From contig NZ_SGIU01000002.1 of assembly GCF_004296335.1 (NCBI RefSeq), positions 447,882-511,881 on the forward strand: a stretch of DNA of 64,000 nt, given 5' to 3'. Below, in pieces: positions 18,716 through 27,398 of this stretch. Each line of letters begins with the position of its first letter. The stretch's first letter is position 1. A model generated the notes under the pieces. It searched no databases and was not told the DNA's origin. It saw only the letters and a list, made by a program, of their open reading frames with translations. Origin of the DNA: Flagellimonas allohymeniacidonis (GTDB lineage Bacteria > Bacteroidota > Bacteroidia > Flavobacteriales > Flavobacteriaceae). The translations under genes were made by a program, and so were the position numbers.

Positions 18716-19951
18716 GTGCGATTTATTTATGGCTTTTTGGTACAGGTTTCTTGGTGGGCACTCCATATTCTAGCGCTTTTCAAGAAAAAAATAAACTTAT
18801 TTGTTTCTGGACGGAAAAAAACCTTCCTCCATTTGAAATCTGGAATTTCGGAACAAGACTCCATAATCTGGATGCACGTGGCCTCGCTTGGCGAATATGA
18901 GCAGGGGTTACCCATTTTGCAACGTTGGAAGGACCTGTACCCACGTCATAAATTTCTATTGACTTTTTTCTCTCCATCCGGGTTCGAGGTAAAAAAAGAT
19001 GACACCCCAGCCGATATCGTGGTCTATTTGCCCATGGATACCTTGAGAAATGCCAAAAAATTCATCAAGCTTGTCCATCCCCAACTGGCCATTTTTGTGA
19101 AATATGAAATTTGGCCCAACTATCTTGGTGAGCTTCAAAAAAGCAACATTCCTACGTTGCTGATATCCGCCGTGTTCTCCAAAAGGCAGGTATTTTTCAA
19201 ACCATGGGGTGGATTTATGCGCCATAGCTTGAAAGCTTTTACCCATTTTTTTGTTCAAGATGGGAAATCCAAAGAGTTATTGACTTCGATTGGTTTCGAA
19301 AATACCACGGTTAGTGGTGACACCCGTTTTGAAAGGGTTTCTGAGATTCTGAAAAGGGACAACAACCTAAAATTCATGGATTCCTTTAAACAAAACAATT
19401 TTTGTTTTGTGGCTGGTAGTACCTGGCAAGAAGATGAAGAAGTGATTCTTGATTTTATCAACCACACCCCTTATAATCTAAAAGCTGTAATTGCCCCTCA
19501 TGATATCAAAAAGTCACATATTGACAGATTGGTTGGAGGGATATCCAAATCTGTGACACTCTTTTCGGAAATCGAAGGGAAAGACCTCTCAGCTGTAGAT
19601 GTAGTTGTTGTTGATACCATAGGCATTTTGACCAAAATATACAGCTATGCCGATATTGCCTATGTTGGTGGGGGCTTCGCCACTGGTCTTCACAACACCT
19701 TGGAGCCGGCAGTATTTGGCATTCCGGTTATTATTGGTCCCAACTATAACGGTTTTAAAGAGGCAGAAGATTTGGTATTGGAAAAGGGAATATATGTGGT
19801 CGACAAGTCTTCCGAGTTCAACTCCATAATGGAGGGTTTTTTAAAAGACCCACATTTTCGAACACGAACTGGGAATATCAATGACCAATATATCTCCAAA
19901 AATCAAGGTGCCTCCGACCTCATCATAAAGCACATCCAAACGCTTCTTTAA
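18716..19951 (+). CDS. waaA: 3-deoxy-D-manno-octulosonic acid transferase
   Basis: This 411-residue GT30 glycosyltransferase transfers Kdo from CMP-Kdo to lipid IV-A in lipopolysaccharide synthesis, at the cytoplasmic face of the inner membrane. An N-terminal hydrophobic anchor precedes WMHVASLGEYEQG near residue 52, with the catalytic Glu of the family. The C-terminal half has the donor-binding AYVGGGF and HNTLEPAVFGIPVIIGP. The start is GTG at 18716; no better ATG exists in frame upstream. It diverges from the DegT-galE operon and is followed by a sugar porter after 36 bases. Confidence 0.93.
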   Translation: MRFIYGFLVQVSWWALHILALFKKKINLFVSGRKKTFLHLKSGISEQDSIIWMHVASLGEYEQGLPILQRWKDLYPRHKFLLTFFSPSGFEVKKDDTPADIVVYLPMDTLRNAKKFIKLVHPQLAIFVKYEIWPNYLGELQKSNIPTLLISAVFSKRQVFFKPWGGFMRHSLKAFTHFFVQDGKSKELLTSIGFENTTVSGDTRFERVSEILKRDNNLKFMDSFKQNNFCFVAGSTWQEDEEVILDFINHTPYNLKAVIAPHDIKKSHIDRLVGGISKSVTLFSEIEGKDLSAVDVVVVDTIGILTKIYSYADIAYVGGGFATGLHNTLEPAVFGIPVIIGPNYNGFKEAEDLVLEKGIYVVDKSSEFNSIMEGFLKDPHFRTRTGNINDQYISKNQGASDLIIKHIQTLL

Positions 19952-19987
19952 TTTTTCGTTAGTTTTAAAACCATCAATTGGGATGAA

Positions 19988-21307
19988 ATGGAGCGAAAAA
20001 TATTTTTTATTGCACTCATAGTTGCGTTGGCCGGATTTCTTTTTGGTTTTGATACGGTAGTCATTTCGGGGGCCGACCAAAAACTTCAACTACTCTGGAA
20101 TTCTTCGGATACCTTTCACGGGGTGGTGGTCATGGGGATGGCTCTGTGGGGTACAGTCATCGGTGCTCTCTTCGGCGCGCTTCCTACCAACAAATTGGGA
20201 CGCAAAAGAACTTTGATTTGGATAGGAGTGCTATACTCCCTATCTGCTTTGGGCTCAGCTCTCGCCGGCGACCCATTTAGTTTCGCCTTTTTTAGATTCA
20301 TCGGTGGATTGGGTGTGGGTGCTTCCACTATAGCAGCTCCTGCCTATATCTCGGAAATTGCACCTGCAAAAAATAGGGGCAAACTCGTAGGTATGTATCA
20401 ATTTAATATCGTGTTCGGCATATTGATCGCCTATTTATCCAATTATTTGCTCAGTGGTATAAGTGAAGAAGACTGGCGGTTTATGCTAGGTGCAGAGGCC
20501 ATCCCTGCCATTATTTATACCTTTTTGGTCTTCACTGTTCCCAAAAGTCCAAGATGGTTGGTCACCAAAAATAGGTTTGAAGAAGCCAGTGAAGTAATAG
20601 AGTCCCTAAAACTTGATATTGATATCAACGATTTGAGAAACGAGGTGAGCAATGCGGATAAGGTAAATTCTGAAAGTATTTTTATGAAAAAGTACAGATT
20701 CCCGCTCACGTTGGCATTTTTGATTGCTTTCTTTAACCAATGGTCGGGCATTAATGCCTTTTTATATTACGCTCCCCGTATTTTTGAACTTGCTGGTCTA
20801 GGGGAGAGTACAGCGCTACTAAGCAGTATTGGCATCGGCTTTACGAATTTTGTGTTTACTTTGATAGGTATTTATCTTATCGACCGGTTGGGACGGAAAC
20901 AGCTTATGTATTACGGCTCGGTTGGGTACATTATCTCTCTTTCTTTGGTCTCCGCCGCTTTCCTATTCAATTGGACTGGTATGGCAGTACCCGTCTTTTT
21001 ATTCCTATTCATAGCTTCGCATGCCATAGGGCAAGGGGCCGTTATTTGGGTTTTCATTTCCGAAATTTTCCCAAATCATCTACGCGGTTCGGGCCAGGCC
21101 TTCGGCTCTTCGACTCATTGGGTTTTGGCTGCATTGATTCCTTCTTTTGTCCCCTTTTTGTTTGGAACCATAGGTGCCGCAGTAGTTTTCGGATTTTTTG
21201 CATTCATGATGGTGCTCCAACTGCTATGGGTTGGTTTTATGATGCCCGAAACCAAAGGCATCTCCTTGGAAGAGCTTGGCAAACAAATGAGTGCACGGAA
21301 AAACTAG
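19988..21307 (+). CDS. Sugar porter-family MFS transporter
   Basis: A 439-residue, 12-helix major facilitator. Sugar porter signatures are present: GFLFGFDTVVISGA in helix 1, NKLGRKRTL in loop 2-3, PAYISEIAPAKNRGKLV after helix 4, the PKSPRWL stretch after helix 6, and LIDRLGRKQLM in loop 8-9. PETKG near the C-terminus is also typical. It probably imports a hexose or pentose by proton symport, although substrate cannot be assigned. It lies 36 bases after waaA and may be co-transcribed, with no functional link evident. Confidence 0.92.
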   Translation: MERKIFFIALIVALAGFLFGFDTVVISGADQKLQLLWNSSDTFHGVVVMGMALWGTVIGALFGALPTNKLGRKRTLIWIGVLYSLSALGSALAGDPFSFAFFRFIGGLGVGASTIAAPAYISEIAPAKNRGKLVGMYQFNIVFGILIAYLSNYLLSGISEEDWRFMLGAEAIPAIIYTFLVFTVPKSPRWLVTKNRFEEASEVIESLKLDIDINDLRNEVSNADKVNSESIFMKKYRFPLTLAFLIAFFNQWSGINAFLYYAPRIFELAGLGESTALLSSIGIGFTNFVFTLIGIYLIDRLGRKQLMYYGSVGYIISLSLVSAAFLFNWTGMAVPVFLFLFIASHAIGQGAVIWVFISEIFPNHLRGSGQAFGSSTHWVLAALIPSFVPFLFGTIGAAVVFGFFAFMMVLQLLWVGFMMPETKGISLEELGKQMSARKN

Positions 21308-21422
21308 TGACTGCTATGCATCATGCATAACATGCCAAAAAAGCAGCGATTGGTCGAATATGAAAAGTATTCATGCCTGCAATCCCTGAATTATTCCGTA
21401 CATTGATAGAAATTACACTATT

Positions 21423-21551
21423 ATGAATGATGAAGTTTCCTTTGGCAGCAAGATGCTCGTCGGCTTCTTAAGGTTTATGGTAATTGTTTTGGTTATCATT
21501 CTGATTGCCATTCCCGTATGTATTCTACTGGACATTTTAGGCCTACTCTAA
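21423..21551 (+). CDS. Small single-helix membrane protein (42 residues)
   Basis: An ATG-initiated frame encodes 42 residues: a polar N-terminus (MNDEVSFGSK) followed by one long hydrophobic helix (about residues 17-36, with VIVLVIILIAIPVCILL) and a short tail. It fills the only sizeable gap in this part of the window, 115 bases after the sugar porter and converging on pfk. The composition is that of a genuine single-pass membrane protein. Function unknown, and without homologues it could be chance. Confidence 0.45.
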   Translation: MNDEVSFGSKMLVGFLRFMVIVLVIILIAIPVCILLDILGLL

Positions 21552-21574
21552 ACAGCTGTTTTCAAAAACACTTT

Positions 21575-22879
21575 TCAACCTAGAAAAAAGGGTTGTCCCG
21601 TACTTTGGAGTACTGAAAACCAAAACTCACTTTCCAAATCTATTTTTTTACGTTTTTTGGTCACCTCAGTAATTGGGATATACACAAACCTGTTATTTAC
21701 CTTACTGACTACAAAACGGGTTTTTCCCGCCATGGCGCCATGCACGGCGTGATAGGCCAATCGACTGCAATACACACTATCGCTTGAGTTGGCAGGAGCA
21801 CTTCGGATGATATAGCTGGGATCAATATATTTTATGGTAATTGGAATGTGGGTGAAATGCTCACTTATTCTTTTTTTTAGGTAGACCCCAATGTCTTGAT
21901 GTTTGATGTTCCCAGAGGCATCCTTTACGACATCCGTACCTTCAAACAGTTGTTGTCCCGCTCCTTCTGCCACAACGATGACCGCATGCTTTTTAGATTC
22001 AAGACGTTTTTCCAACGCTTCAAAAAAACCATGAGGACCTTCCAATTTAAAGGCCATTTCAGGTATAAGAACAAAATTCACTGTTGGCATGGCCAATGCT
22101 GCTGAGGCAGCTATAAAACCACTGTCTCGACCCATAAGCTTGATTATGGAAATTCCATTGTAAGCACCCGAAGCTTCATTATGGGCATCGCGTAAAATAG
22201 GACTTGCCACATCAAAAGAGGTTTCAAAACCAAAGGATTTGTCGATTAAGTCAATATCGTTGTCAATAGTTTTCGGCACGCCCACAACACTAATCTTAGC
22301 TCCTCTTTTTTCGATTTCCTCTCCAATGGCATCTACACCTTTTAGGGTGCCATCGCCACCTATAGCAAACAAAATATCTACTTCATTAGCTATTAGCGTA
22401 TCAACCATGGTAGCAACCGATTGCCCTCCTCGGGAAGACCCCAAAAAGGTTCCTCCAAACTGATGGATATCCTTTACTTTGTCCGGGGTCAACTCAACAA
22501 AACCATGCCCCATTTCCGGGTTTAATCCCTCATACCCATAAGGTACACCAATGGTTTTTTTAATTCCATAGAAATAGTGGAGCGCCATTACAATACCACG
22601 AATAACGTTATTGATCCCAGGACACAAACCTCCGCAGGTAACCACCGCAGCGGTGGTATTCTTTGGATCAAAAAAGAGCTTCTGCCTAGGTCCAGATTTC
22701 TCAAGACACAAAGGCTCTTCCCCTGTTTTTAAACAATGGTCATAATTCTCTCGGGAAAGATCAAAGATCAGTCGCTCACTATCATCAACAAAATTGAAAA
22801 TATTGTCTCCCCTAACAGTACTTAACTGTAGGGGAGACTCATAATTTGCTGGTCCTAAATTTCGGTTTTGAAATTTCAA
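21575..22879 (-). CDS. pfk: ATP-dependent 6-phosphofructokinase
   Basis: A 434-residue enzyme phosphorylating fructose 6-phosphate. The phosphofructokinase motifs are complete: CGGLCPGINNVIRG near residue 82, GGDGTLKG near 173, PKTIDNDID near 203 and GRDSGFIAA near 250. GGDG rather than GGDD at the nucleotide site points to ATP rather than pyrophosphate, and the following Lys marks the long plant/trypanosome-like group. No in-frame ATG exists before the motifs, so translation probably starts at TTG 22879. It is the last gene of the usp-SLC13-pckA-pfk operon, 19 bases after pckA. Confidence 0.92.
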   Translation of the reverse strand: MKFQNRNLGPANYESPLQLSTVRGDNIFNFVDDSERLIFDLSRENYDHCLKTGEEPLCLEKSGPRQKLFFDPKNTTAAVVTCGGLCPGINNVIRGIVMALHYFYGIKKTIGVPYGYEGLNPEMGHGFVELTPDKVKDIHQFGGTFLGSSRGGQSVATMVDTLIANEVDILFAIGGDGTLKGVDAIGEEIEKRGAKISVVGVPKTIDNDIDLIDKSFGFETSFDVASPILRDAHNEASGAYNGISIIKLMGRDSGFIAASAALAMPTVNFVLIPEMAFKLEGPHGFFEALEKRLESKKHAVIVVAEGAGQQLFEGTDVVKDASGNIKHQDIGVYLKKRISEHFTHIPITIKYIDPSYIIRSAPANSSDSVYCSRLAYHAVHGAMAGKTRFVVSKVNNRFVYIPITEVTKKRKKIDLESEFWFSVLQSTGQPFFLG

Positions 22880-22898
22880 TGCTTAGTCAAATTAATCA

Positions 22899-24527
22899 TT
22901 AAAAATGGTCATCCAAACCATGGTGGGAATCAATTAGTGGTCCACCATTTAGGATTTCCTCCGAAGCTTGGCTGGCAAACTTATCAAAATTGATATGGAA
23001 TGAATGTGCCAATTGAATGGCTTTGCTCACATACGCTCCTTTTTGCAACCAAGTGTTCATTGGGTCTAAAATTTCAGTTGGCACGCCCGGACAATACTTG
23101 GGCATATACAACCCAAAGATAGGGTGAACATCGAAATCTACATCATCCAATTTACTTTCCAAAATAGCCGAAATCATCGCTCTTGTATATTTTAGCTTGA
23201 TTCGCGATCCTACTCCGTAAGGTCCACCACTCCATCCTGTGTTGATCAACCACACATTTACACCGGCTTCGGTCATTTTCTTGCTTAGCATTTCTGCATA
23301 GACCGCCGGGTGCAAAGGCATAAACGGTTCCCCAAAACAAGCTGAGAATGATGGAACAGGCTCGTTGATTCCCGCTTCCGTACCTGCTACTTTCGCTGTG
23401 TACCCAGAAATAAAATGGTAGGCTGCCTGACCTGGAGTCAATTTAGAAACCGGAGGCAAAACTCCAAAGGCATCACAGGTTAAGAAAAAGATATTCTTTG
23501 GGTTGGACGCATAGGATGGTACCTGAATGTTATCAATATGCTCAAGTGGATAGCTCACCCTGGTGTTCTGTGTGATAGAGCTATCAAAATAGTCCACCTC
23601 CTTTGTACCTTCTTTAAACACCACATTTTCCAGAAGTGCTCCTGGACGTATGGCCCTATAAATGTCAGGTTCTTTTTCCTCGGTAAGATCAATAACCTTG
23701 GCATAGCATCCGCCTTCAAAGTTGAAAATGGTATTCTCTTCGGTCCACCCATGCTCATCATCACCGATAAGTTTTCTATCTGGGTCTGCTGAAAGTGTTG
23801 TTTTACCTGTTCCAGAAAGCCCAAAATAAATGGCGGTGTCCCCCTTTTCCCCAACGTTGGCCGAGCAGTGCATTGGCAAAACATTCTTGTCGACTGGTAA
23901 AATAAGATTCAAAGCGGTAAATACACCCTTTTTCATCTCTCCAGGATATTCAGACCCACCAACCAATGCAATTTTTCGGGTGTAGTTCAAAATGGAGAAA
24001 TTCCCTGCAATAATTCCAAAATCTGCCGGGTTGGGTGCTTCGTAACCCGGGGCACAAACTACCAACCACTCCTCATCAAAGTTTTCCAACTCCTCTTCCG
24101 GAAGACGAATAAACATATTCTTAATGAAGTAATTGGACCATGGGAACTCCGTAATTGTCCTAACATTCATTCGATAACGCGGGTCGGCACAAACCGCCGC
24201 ATCTCTTACATACACTTCTTTTCCTGAAAGGTACTTGACCACCTCATCGTATAATTTGTCAAAATTTTCGGAGGAAATGGGCTTGTTAATACGTCCCCAC
24301 CAAATTCGGTCCTTGGTATAATCGTCCTTTACCAGGAATCGGTCTTTTGGCGAACGGCCCGTAAATTTTCCGGTATTGATCGCCAATGTCCCATTATCAC
24401 TCTCCACTCCCATTCCTTTTTCAACGGTGATCCGTTGCAAGGTCTCAGGGTCCAAATTCCAACGTACCGTTACATCGTGTAAACCGTACTTGGTTAAATC
24501 ATCGGTTCTTTCCATAACTTGACTCAT
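22899..24527 (-). CDS. pckA: Phosphoenolpyruvate carboxykinase (ATP)
   Basis: This 542-residue cytoplasmic enzyme interconverts oxaloacetate plus ATP with PEP, CO2 and ADP. The P-loop is GLSGTGKTTLSADP near residue 245, followed by the metal-binding LIGDDEHGW near residue 268; the substrate-binding NVGEKGDTAIYF and WSGGPYGVGSRIKL are also visible. It is the ATP-dependent type. In fermenting bacteria this enzyme can run toward oxaloacetate, saving ATP and feeding succinate formation. It lies 21 bases after the SLC13 permease in the operon headed by a universal stress protein with an Fnr-type promoter. Confidence 0.97.
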   Translation of the reverse strand: MSQVMERTDDLTKYGLHDVTVRWNLDPETLQRITVEKGMGVESDNGTLAINTGKFTGRSPKDRFLVKDDYTKDRIWWGRINKPISSENFDKLYDEVVKYLSGKEVYVRDAAVCADPRYRMNVRTITEFPWSNYFIKNMFIRLPEEELENFDEEWLVVCAPGYEAPNPADFGIIAGNFSILNYTRKIALVGGSEYPGEMKKGVFTALNLILPVDKNVLPMHCSANVGEKGDTAIYFGLSGTGKTTLSADPDRKLIGDDEHGWTEENTIFNFEGGCYAKVIDLTEEKEPDIYRAIRPGALLENVVFKEGTKEVDYFDSSITQNTRVSYPLEHIDNIQVPSYASNPKNIFFLTCDAFGVLPPVSKLTPGQAAYHFISGYTAKVAGTEAGINEPVPSFSACFGEPFMPLHPAVYAEMLSKKMTEAGVNVWLINTGWSGGPYGVGSRIKLKYTRAMISAILESKLDDVDFDVHPIFGLYMPKYCPGVPTEILDPMNTWLQKGAYVSKAIQLAHSFHINFDKFASQASEEILNGGPLIDSHHGLDDHF

Positions 24528-24548
24528 AACTGTTGTTTCTATTTTAGG

Positions 24549-26384
24549 TTAAAAGCTCCATATTAATGGAACTACAATTAGTGTTGCAATAAAAAATAGA
24601 AGGAGCAAAGGCCCTCCTACTTTTACATAATCAATAAATCGATATCCGCCTGAAGGCATTACCATCGCGTTGGTGGTTGTTCCCACAGGGGTCAAAAATG
24701 CCGTTGAAGCACTTACGGCCACTCCAATCATAAAGGGTTTGGGAGATACCCCAAGCGTTGTTGATGCCATAATGGCTATTGGTGCCATTAGCACCGCTGT
24801 TGCTGAATTGTTTATGGTTTGACTGAATGCCGTGGTCAACAAAAAGATTCCAGCCAAAAGGGCAAGAGGGCTTACGTTGCCCAAAGCAGCGACCAATCCG
24901 TTGGCAGCCATTTGGGCCACCCCGGTTTTTTGAAGTGCCAAGCCCATGGGTATCATAGCCGCAATCATGACCACACTGGTCCAACTGATTCCCTTGTATG
25001 CTTTTGAAATGGGTACACAGCGCGTTAACATCATAATGCCGGCACAAACCAAAGCGGCAATGGCGCCGGGTAAAATATTAAGCACCAAGAGTACAATCAT
25101 CAATATAAGGGTACCCAAAGCCACATAGCTTCTTGGCGTCAGCATATCCACATTTTTGGATAAAGCTTCAGGGCTACCAGAAATCACCAAATTTTCATAG
25201 ACTGATTTCAGGGTCTCAATATTTTGCCATTGTCCACGTATTACAAAGGCATCCCCTGCCCCAATCTTTATTTTCCCGGTCAGGGGCATATTATTTCTGG
25301 ATGCGGCCAATAACTGAACCCCCATCTTTTTTAGATAATGGCCCAGTGCTATGGTTTTGCCCACAAGTACAGAATTTGGGGTTACAATCATTTCGGCCAT
25401 ACCCACCTCTTGATTGATAAGTTCTCTTTTTAAAGAACCCATTTCTGGGTTGAGTGCGAGCACCCCCAAATGAAACTTCAGCACAAAATTGTCTACATCC
25501 GCAGCGTCACCTTTGATGGTAATGATATCGTGGTATCGCATTTCAGTATCGGGCTCCGGCATTTCTACAAATTGTGGGATTCCCTGCAATGGATTGGGAT
25601 GTCTACGCTTCAAGCGCATTAGGGAAACATTGTAATTCTCCTCAAAATCCCAATCTCCAACCTTGGTGCCAATCAACTGTGACATCGATCGAATTCGCAG
25701 TCGATACAAATTGTCTCCAATACTGTAGTTCTTTATCCATTTGTGCATTTCATCGTCGATGGCCATAGGCTTGTTTTTGGTTCGATGGTCGGGTAACAAA
25801 CGAAACCCTATGTATCGGAAGTAGAGCACTGAGATCAAGAGTAAGGGAAGTCCAATCAAGCTAAACTCAAAAAAGGAAAAGCCTTCCAGACCGTTTTCCA
25901 CCAAGGCATTACTAGCAATAATGTTAGGTGGAGTTCCCGTAAGCGTTAGCAAACCTCCTGTATTGGAACCAAAAGCAACGGGCATTAGAAGTTTGGAGGG
26001 TAATGTTCCTGCATTCCATGCTGCATTCACGGTAACCGGTAAAAGTGCCGCGACCGTCCCTGTATTGCTTACAAATCCAGATAGGACACTGGAGCCCAAG
26101 GTGACGATTACCAGAAGTTTGGGCACACTGTTTTTTGCCCAATCCAAGAAATAGCGTCCTGCTACAGCCGTCCATCCTGTTCTCGACAATCCTTCCCCAA
26201 TAATAAACAAGGCGGCAATCATAATGACCGTGGTGTTACTAAATCCGCTTAAGGTTTCCTGTATGTCCAAAATTCCCGTTAAATAGAGAGATAGCATGGA
26301 CATCAGAGCCACCACGTCTGGAGGAAACTTCCCCCAAACAAAGAGCACAATTGTAATACTAAGTATTACCAACAACGTATACAT
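24549..26384 (-). CDS. SLC13-family permease with RCK_C domains
   Basis: A 611-residue ion-transporter-superfamily permease. N-terminal helices (residues 1-190) and C-terminal helices (about 405-611) flank a soluble insert with two TrkA-C/RCK_C-like domains near residues 205-385. Helix repeats carry SNTGTVAALLPV near residue 105 and NNSATAVLMAPI near residue 530, the SNT-like motifs of DASS transporters; TGTPPNIIASN and VGTTTNAMVM match substrate/sodium sites. Members move dicarboxylates, sulfate or similar anions. Placement with pckA suggests C4-dicarboxylate, by inference only. Gaps are 22 bases to usp and 21 to pckA. Confidence 0.88.
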   Translation of the reverse strand: MYTLLVILSITIVLFVWGKFPPDVVALMSMLSLYLTGILDIQETLSGFSNTTVIMIAALFIIGEGLSRTGWTAVAGRYFLDWAKNSVPKLLVIVTLGSSVLSGFVSNTGTVAALLPVTVNAAWNAGTLPSKLLMPVAFGSNTGGLLTLTGTPPNIIASNALVENGLEGFSFFEFSLIGLPLLLISVLYFRYIGFRLLPDHRTKNKPMAIDDEMHKWIKNYSIGDNLYRLRIRSMSQLIGTKVGDWDFEENYNVSLMRLKRRHPNPLQGIPQFVEMPEPDTEMRYHDIITIKGDAADVDNFVLKFHLGVLALNPEMGSLKRELINQEVGMAEMIVTPNSVLVGKTIALGHYLKKMGVQLLAASRNNMPLTGKIKIGAGDAFVIRGQWQNIETLKSVYENLVISGSPEALSKNVDMLTPRSYVALGTLILMIVLLVLNILPGAIAALVCAGIMMLTRCVPISKAYKGISWTSVVMIAAMIPMGLALQKTGVAQMAANGLVAALGNVSPLALLAGIFLLTTAFSQTINNSATAVLMAPIAIMASTTLGVSPKPFMIGVAVSASTAFLTPVGTTTNAMVMPSGGYRFIDYVKVGGPLLLLFFIATLIVVPLIWSF

Positions 26385-26406
26385 GGCAGTGTATCAAAGG
26401 TGAATA

Positions 26407-27198
26407 TTAGTCCAAAGCCAATACTGGGACTTCAGAATGAAGGGTCAAGAGTTTGGTCAAACGCCCCTCCGAAGGAGTGTCCAACCGAGCATGGTTTCTT
26501 GGCAATATGGCCAGCATATCAATCTTCTTTGCATTGATATAGTCCAAAATTCCTTTTTCTACATCTTCATTCTTGCTAAACGCATGTTCTACATAAAAAT
26601 GCTCTAAATAGTACTCCAATAGATTCTCTGTGCGGTCAACTATAGCTTCCTCGGCATACACCGATTCCCTATAAATCGTTAACACATGAATTTTGGAGTT
26701 AAAGGTTCGTGCCACATCCAGCAACACCTTTAAAACCTTTTTGTCTTCAATTTCTTCTTTGCCAATAACCAGGGCAATTTCCTTGGGCTGTTTGATATCA
26801 CAACCATAGGGAACTGAAATAACCGGGCAGTTCGCTTCCAAAACCAGTTTTGAAGTATGGGTTATAGCCTCATCAGTTGTTTTATCTCCCATGGTCCCCA
26901 TGATAATAAGGTCGATTTTTTGATTGACCTGTGTGACTAGAATCGTTTCGATCACATTTCCCGATACACTGGCAAACACTGGTGGTTTTTTTGTCTTCAT
27001 TTTAAATGACCCCAATACCTTCCGGAAGTTTTCCGACAGTTCCTTCTCCTCTTGCGCAGTGGATGGCAATACCCCTACATAAAGCGCAAGGATATCGGCG
27101 GAACGGTTAGGACCCACAAAATTGACCGTATATTCCAAAGCTCCTATGGAAGCTTCTGAGAAATCGAAGGGAACTAAAATTTTATGAATATTGCTCAT
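26407..27198 (-). CDS. Universal stress protein, tandem-domain
   Basis: A 263-residue UspA-type protein with two domains (about 1-140 and 145-263). The first opens with ILVPFDFSEASIGAL and ends with IIMGTMGDKTTDEAITHTSK, which only partly keeps the Gly-rich ATP-binding motif. The second is more degenerate. Such proteins bind nucleotides and accumulate under energy or oxygen stress. It heads the operon that continues with the SLC13 permease, pckA and pfk, and its promoter carries an Fnr-type site (27263-27274). It is one of three USPs in the window, all associated with such sites. Confidence 0.88.
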   Translation of the reverse strand: MSNIHKILVPFDFSEASIGALEYTVNFVGPNRSADILALYVGVLPSTAQEEKELSENFRKVLGSFKMKTKKPPVFASVSGNVIETILVTQVNQKIDLIIMGTMGDKTTDEAITHTSKLVLEANCPVISVPYGCDIKQPKEIALVIGKEEIEDKKVLKVLLDVARTFNSKIHVLTIYRESVYAEEAIVDRTENLLEYYLEHFYVEHAFSKNEDVEKGILDYINAKKIDMLAILPRNHARLDTPSEGRLTKLLTLHSEVPVLALD

Positions 27199-27231
27199 GC
27201 CTAATTATTTAATTAAAACCTAATGACAATC

Positions 27232-27274
27232 CAAAAGTAGAATGGCACTCCCATCTAAAATATGACCGATATCA
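27232..27274 (-). promoter_or_regulatory. Fnr-type promoter of the usp-SLC13-pckA-pfk operon
   Basis: On the minus strand TGAT-ATCG-GTCA (27274-27263) is followed, 29.5 bases from its centre, by a perfect -7 box TACTTTTG (27239-27232). The start codon is at 27198. A T-rich stretch follows the proximal half-site, as in the other sites of the group. Confidence 0.7.
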
Positions 27275-27398
27275 GGTTTTGTCCATTGCCCTTGAAATCT
27301 TTCGCAAACGCATTTTTATTAACCTTATCGTAATTTATTTTTGATTGGATATTGGTTACCTTTAAAAACCAAGTAACAGGCATAATAGATACCAAAAG

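Noticed and set aside
21315..21329. Palindrome TATGCAT-C-ATGCATA after the sugar porter gene
   Set aside because: No T-run, no second copy and no nearby promoter; short AT-rich palindromes of this kind are expected by chance.
23070..23090. TTGGCACGCCCGG as a sigma-54 -24 element
   Set aside because: Inside pckA coding sequence, without a matching -12 element or a downstream gene start.
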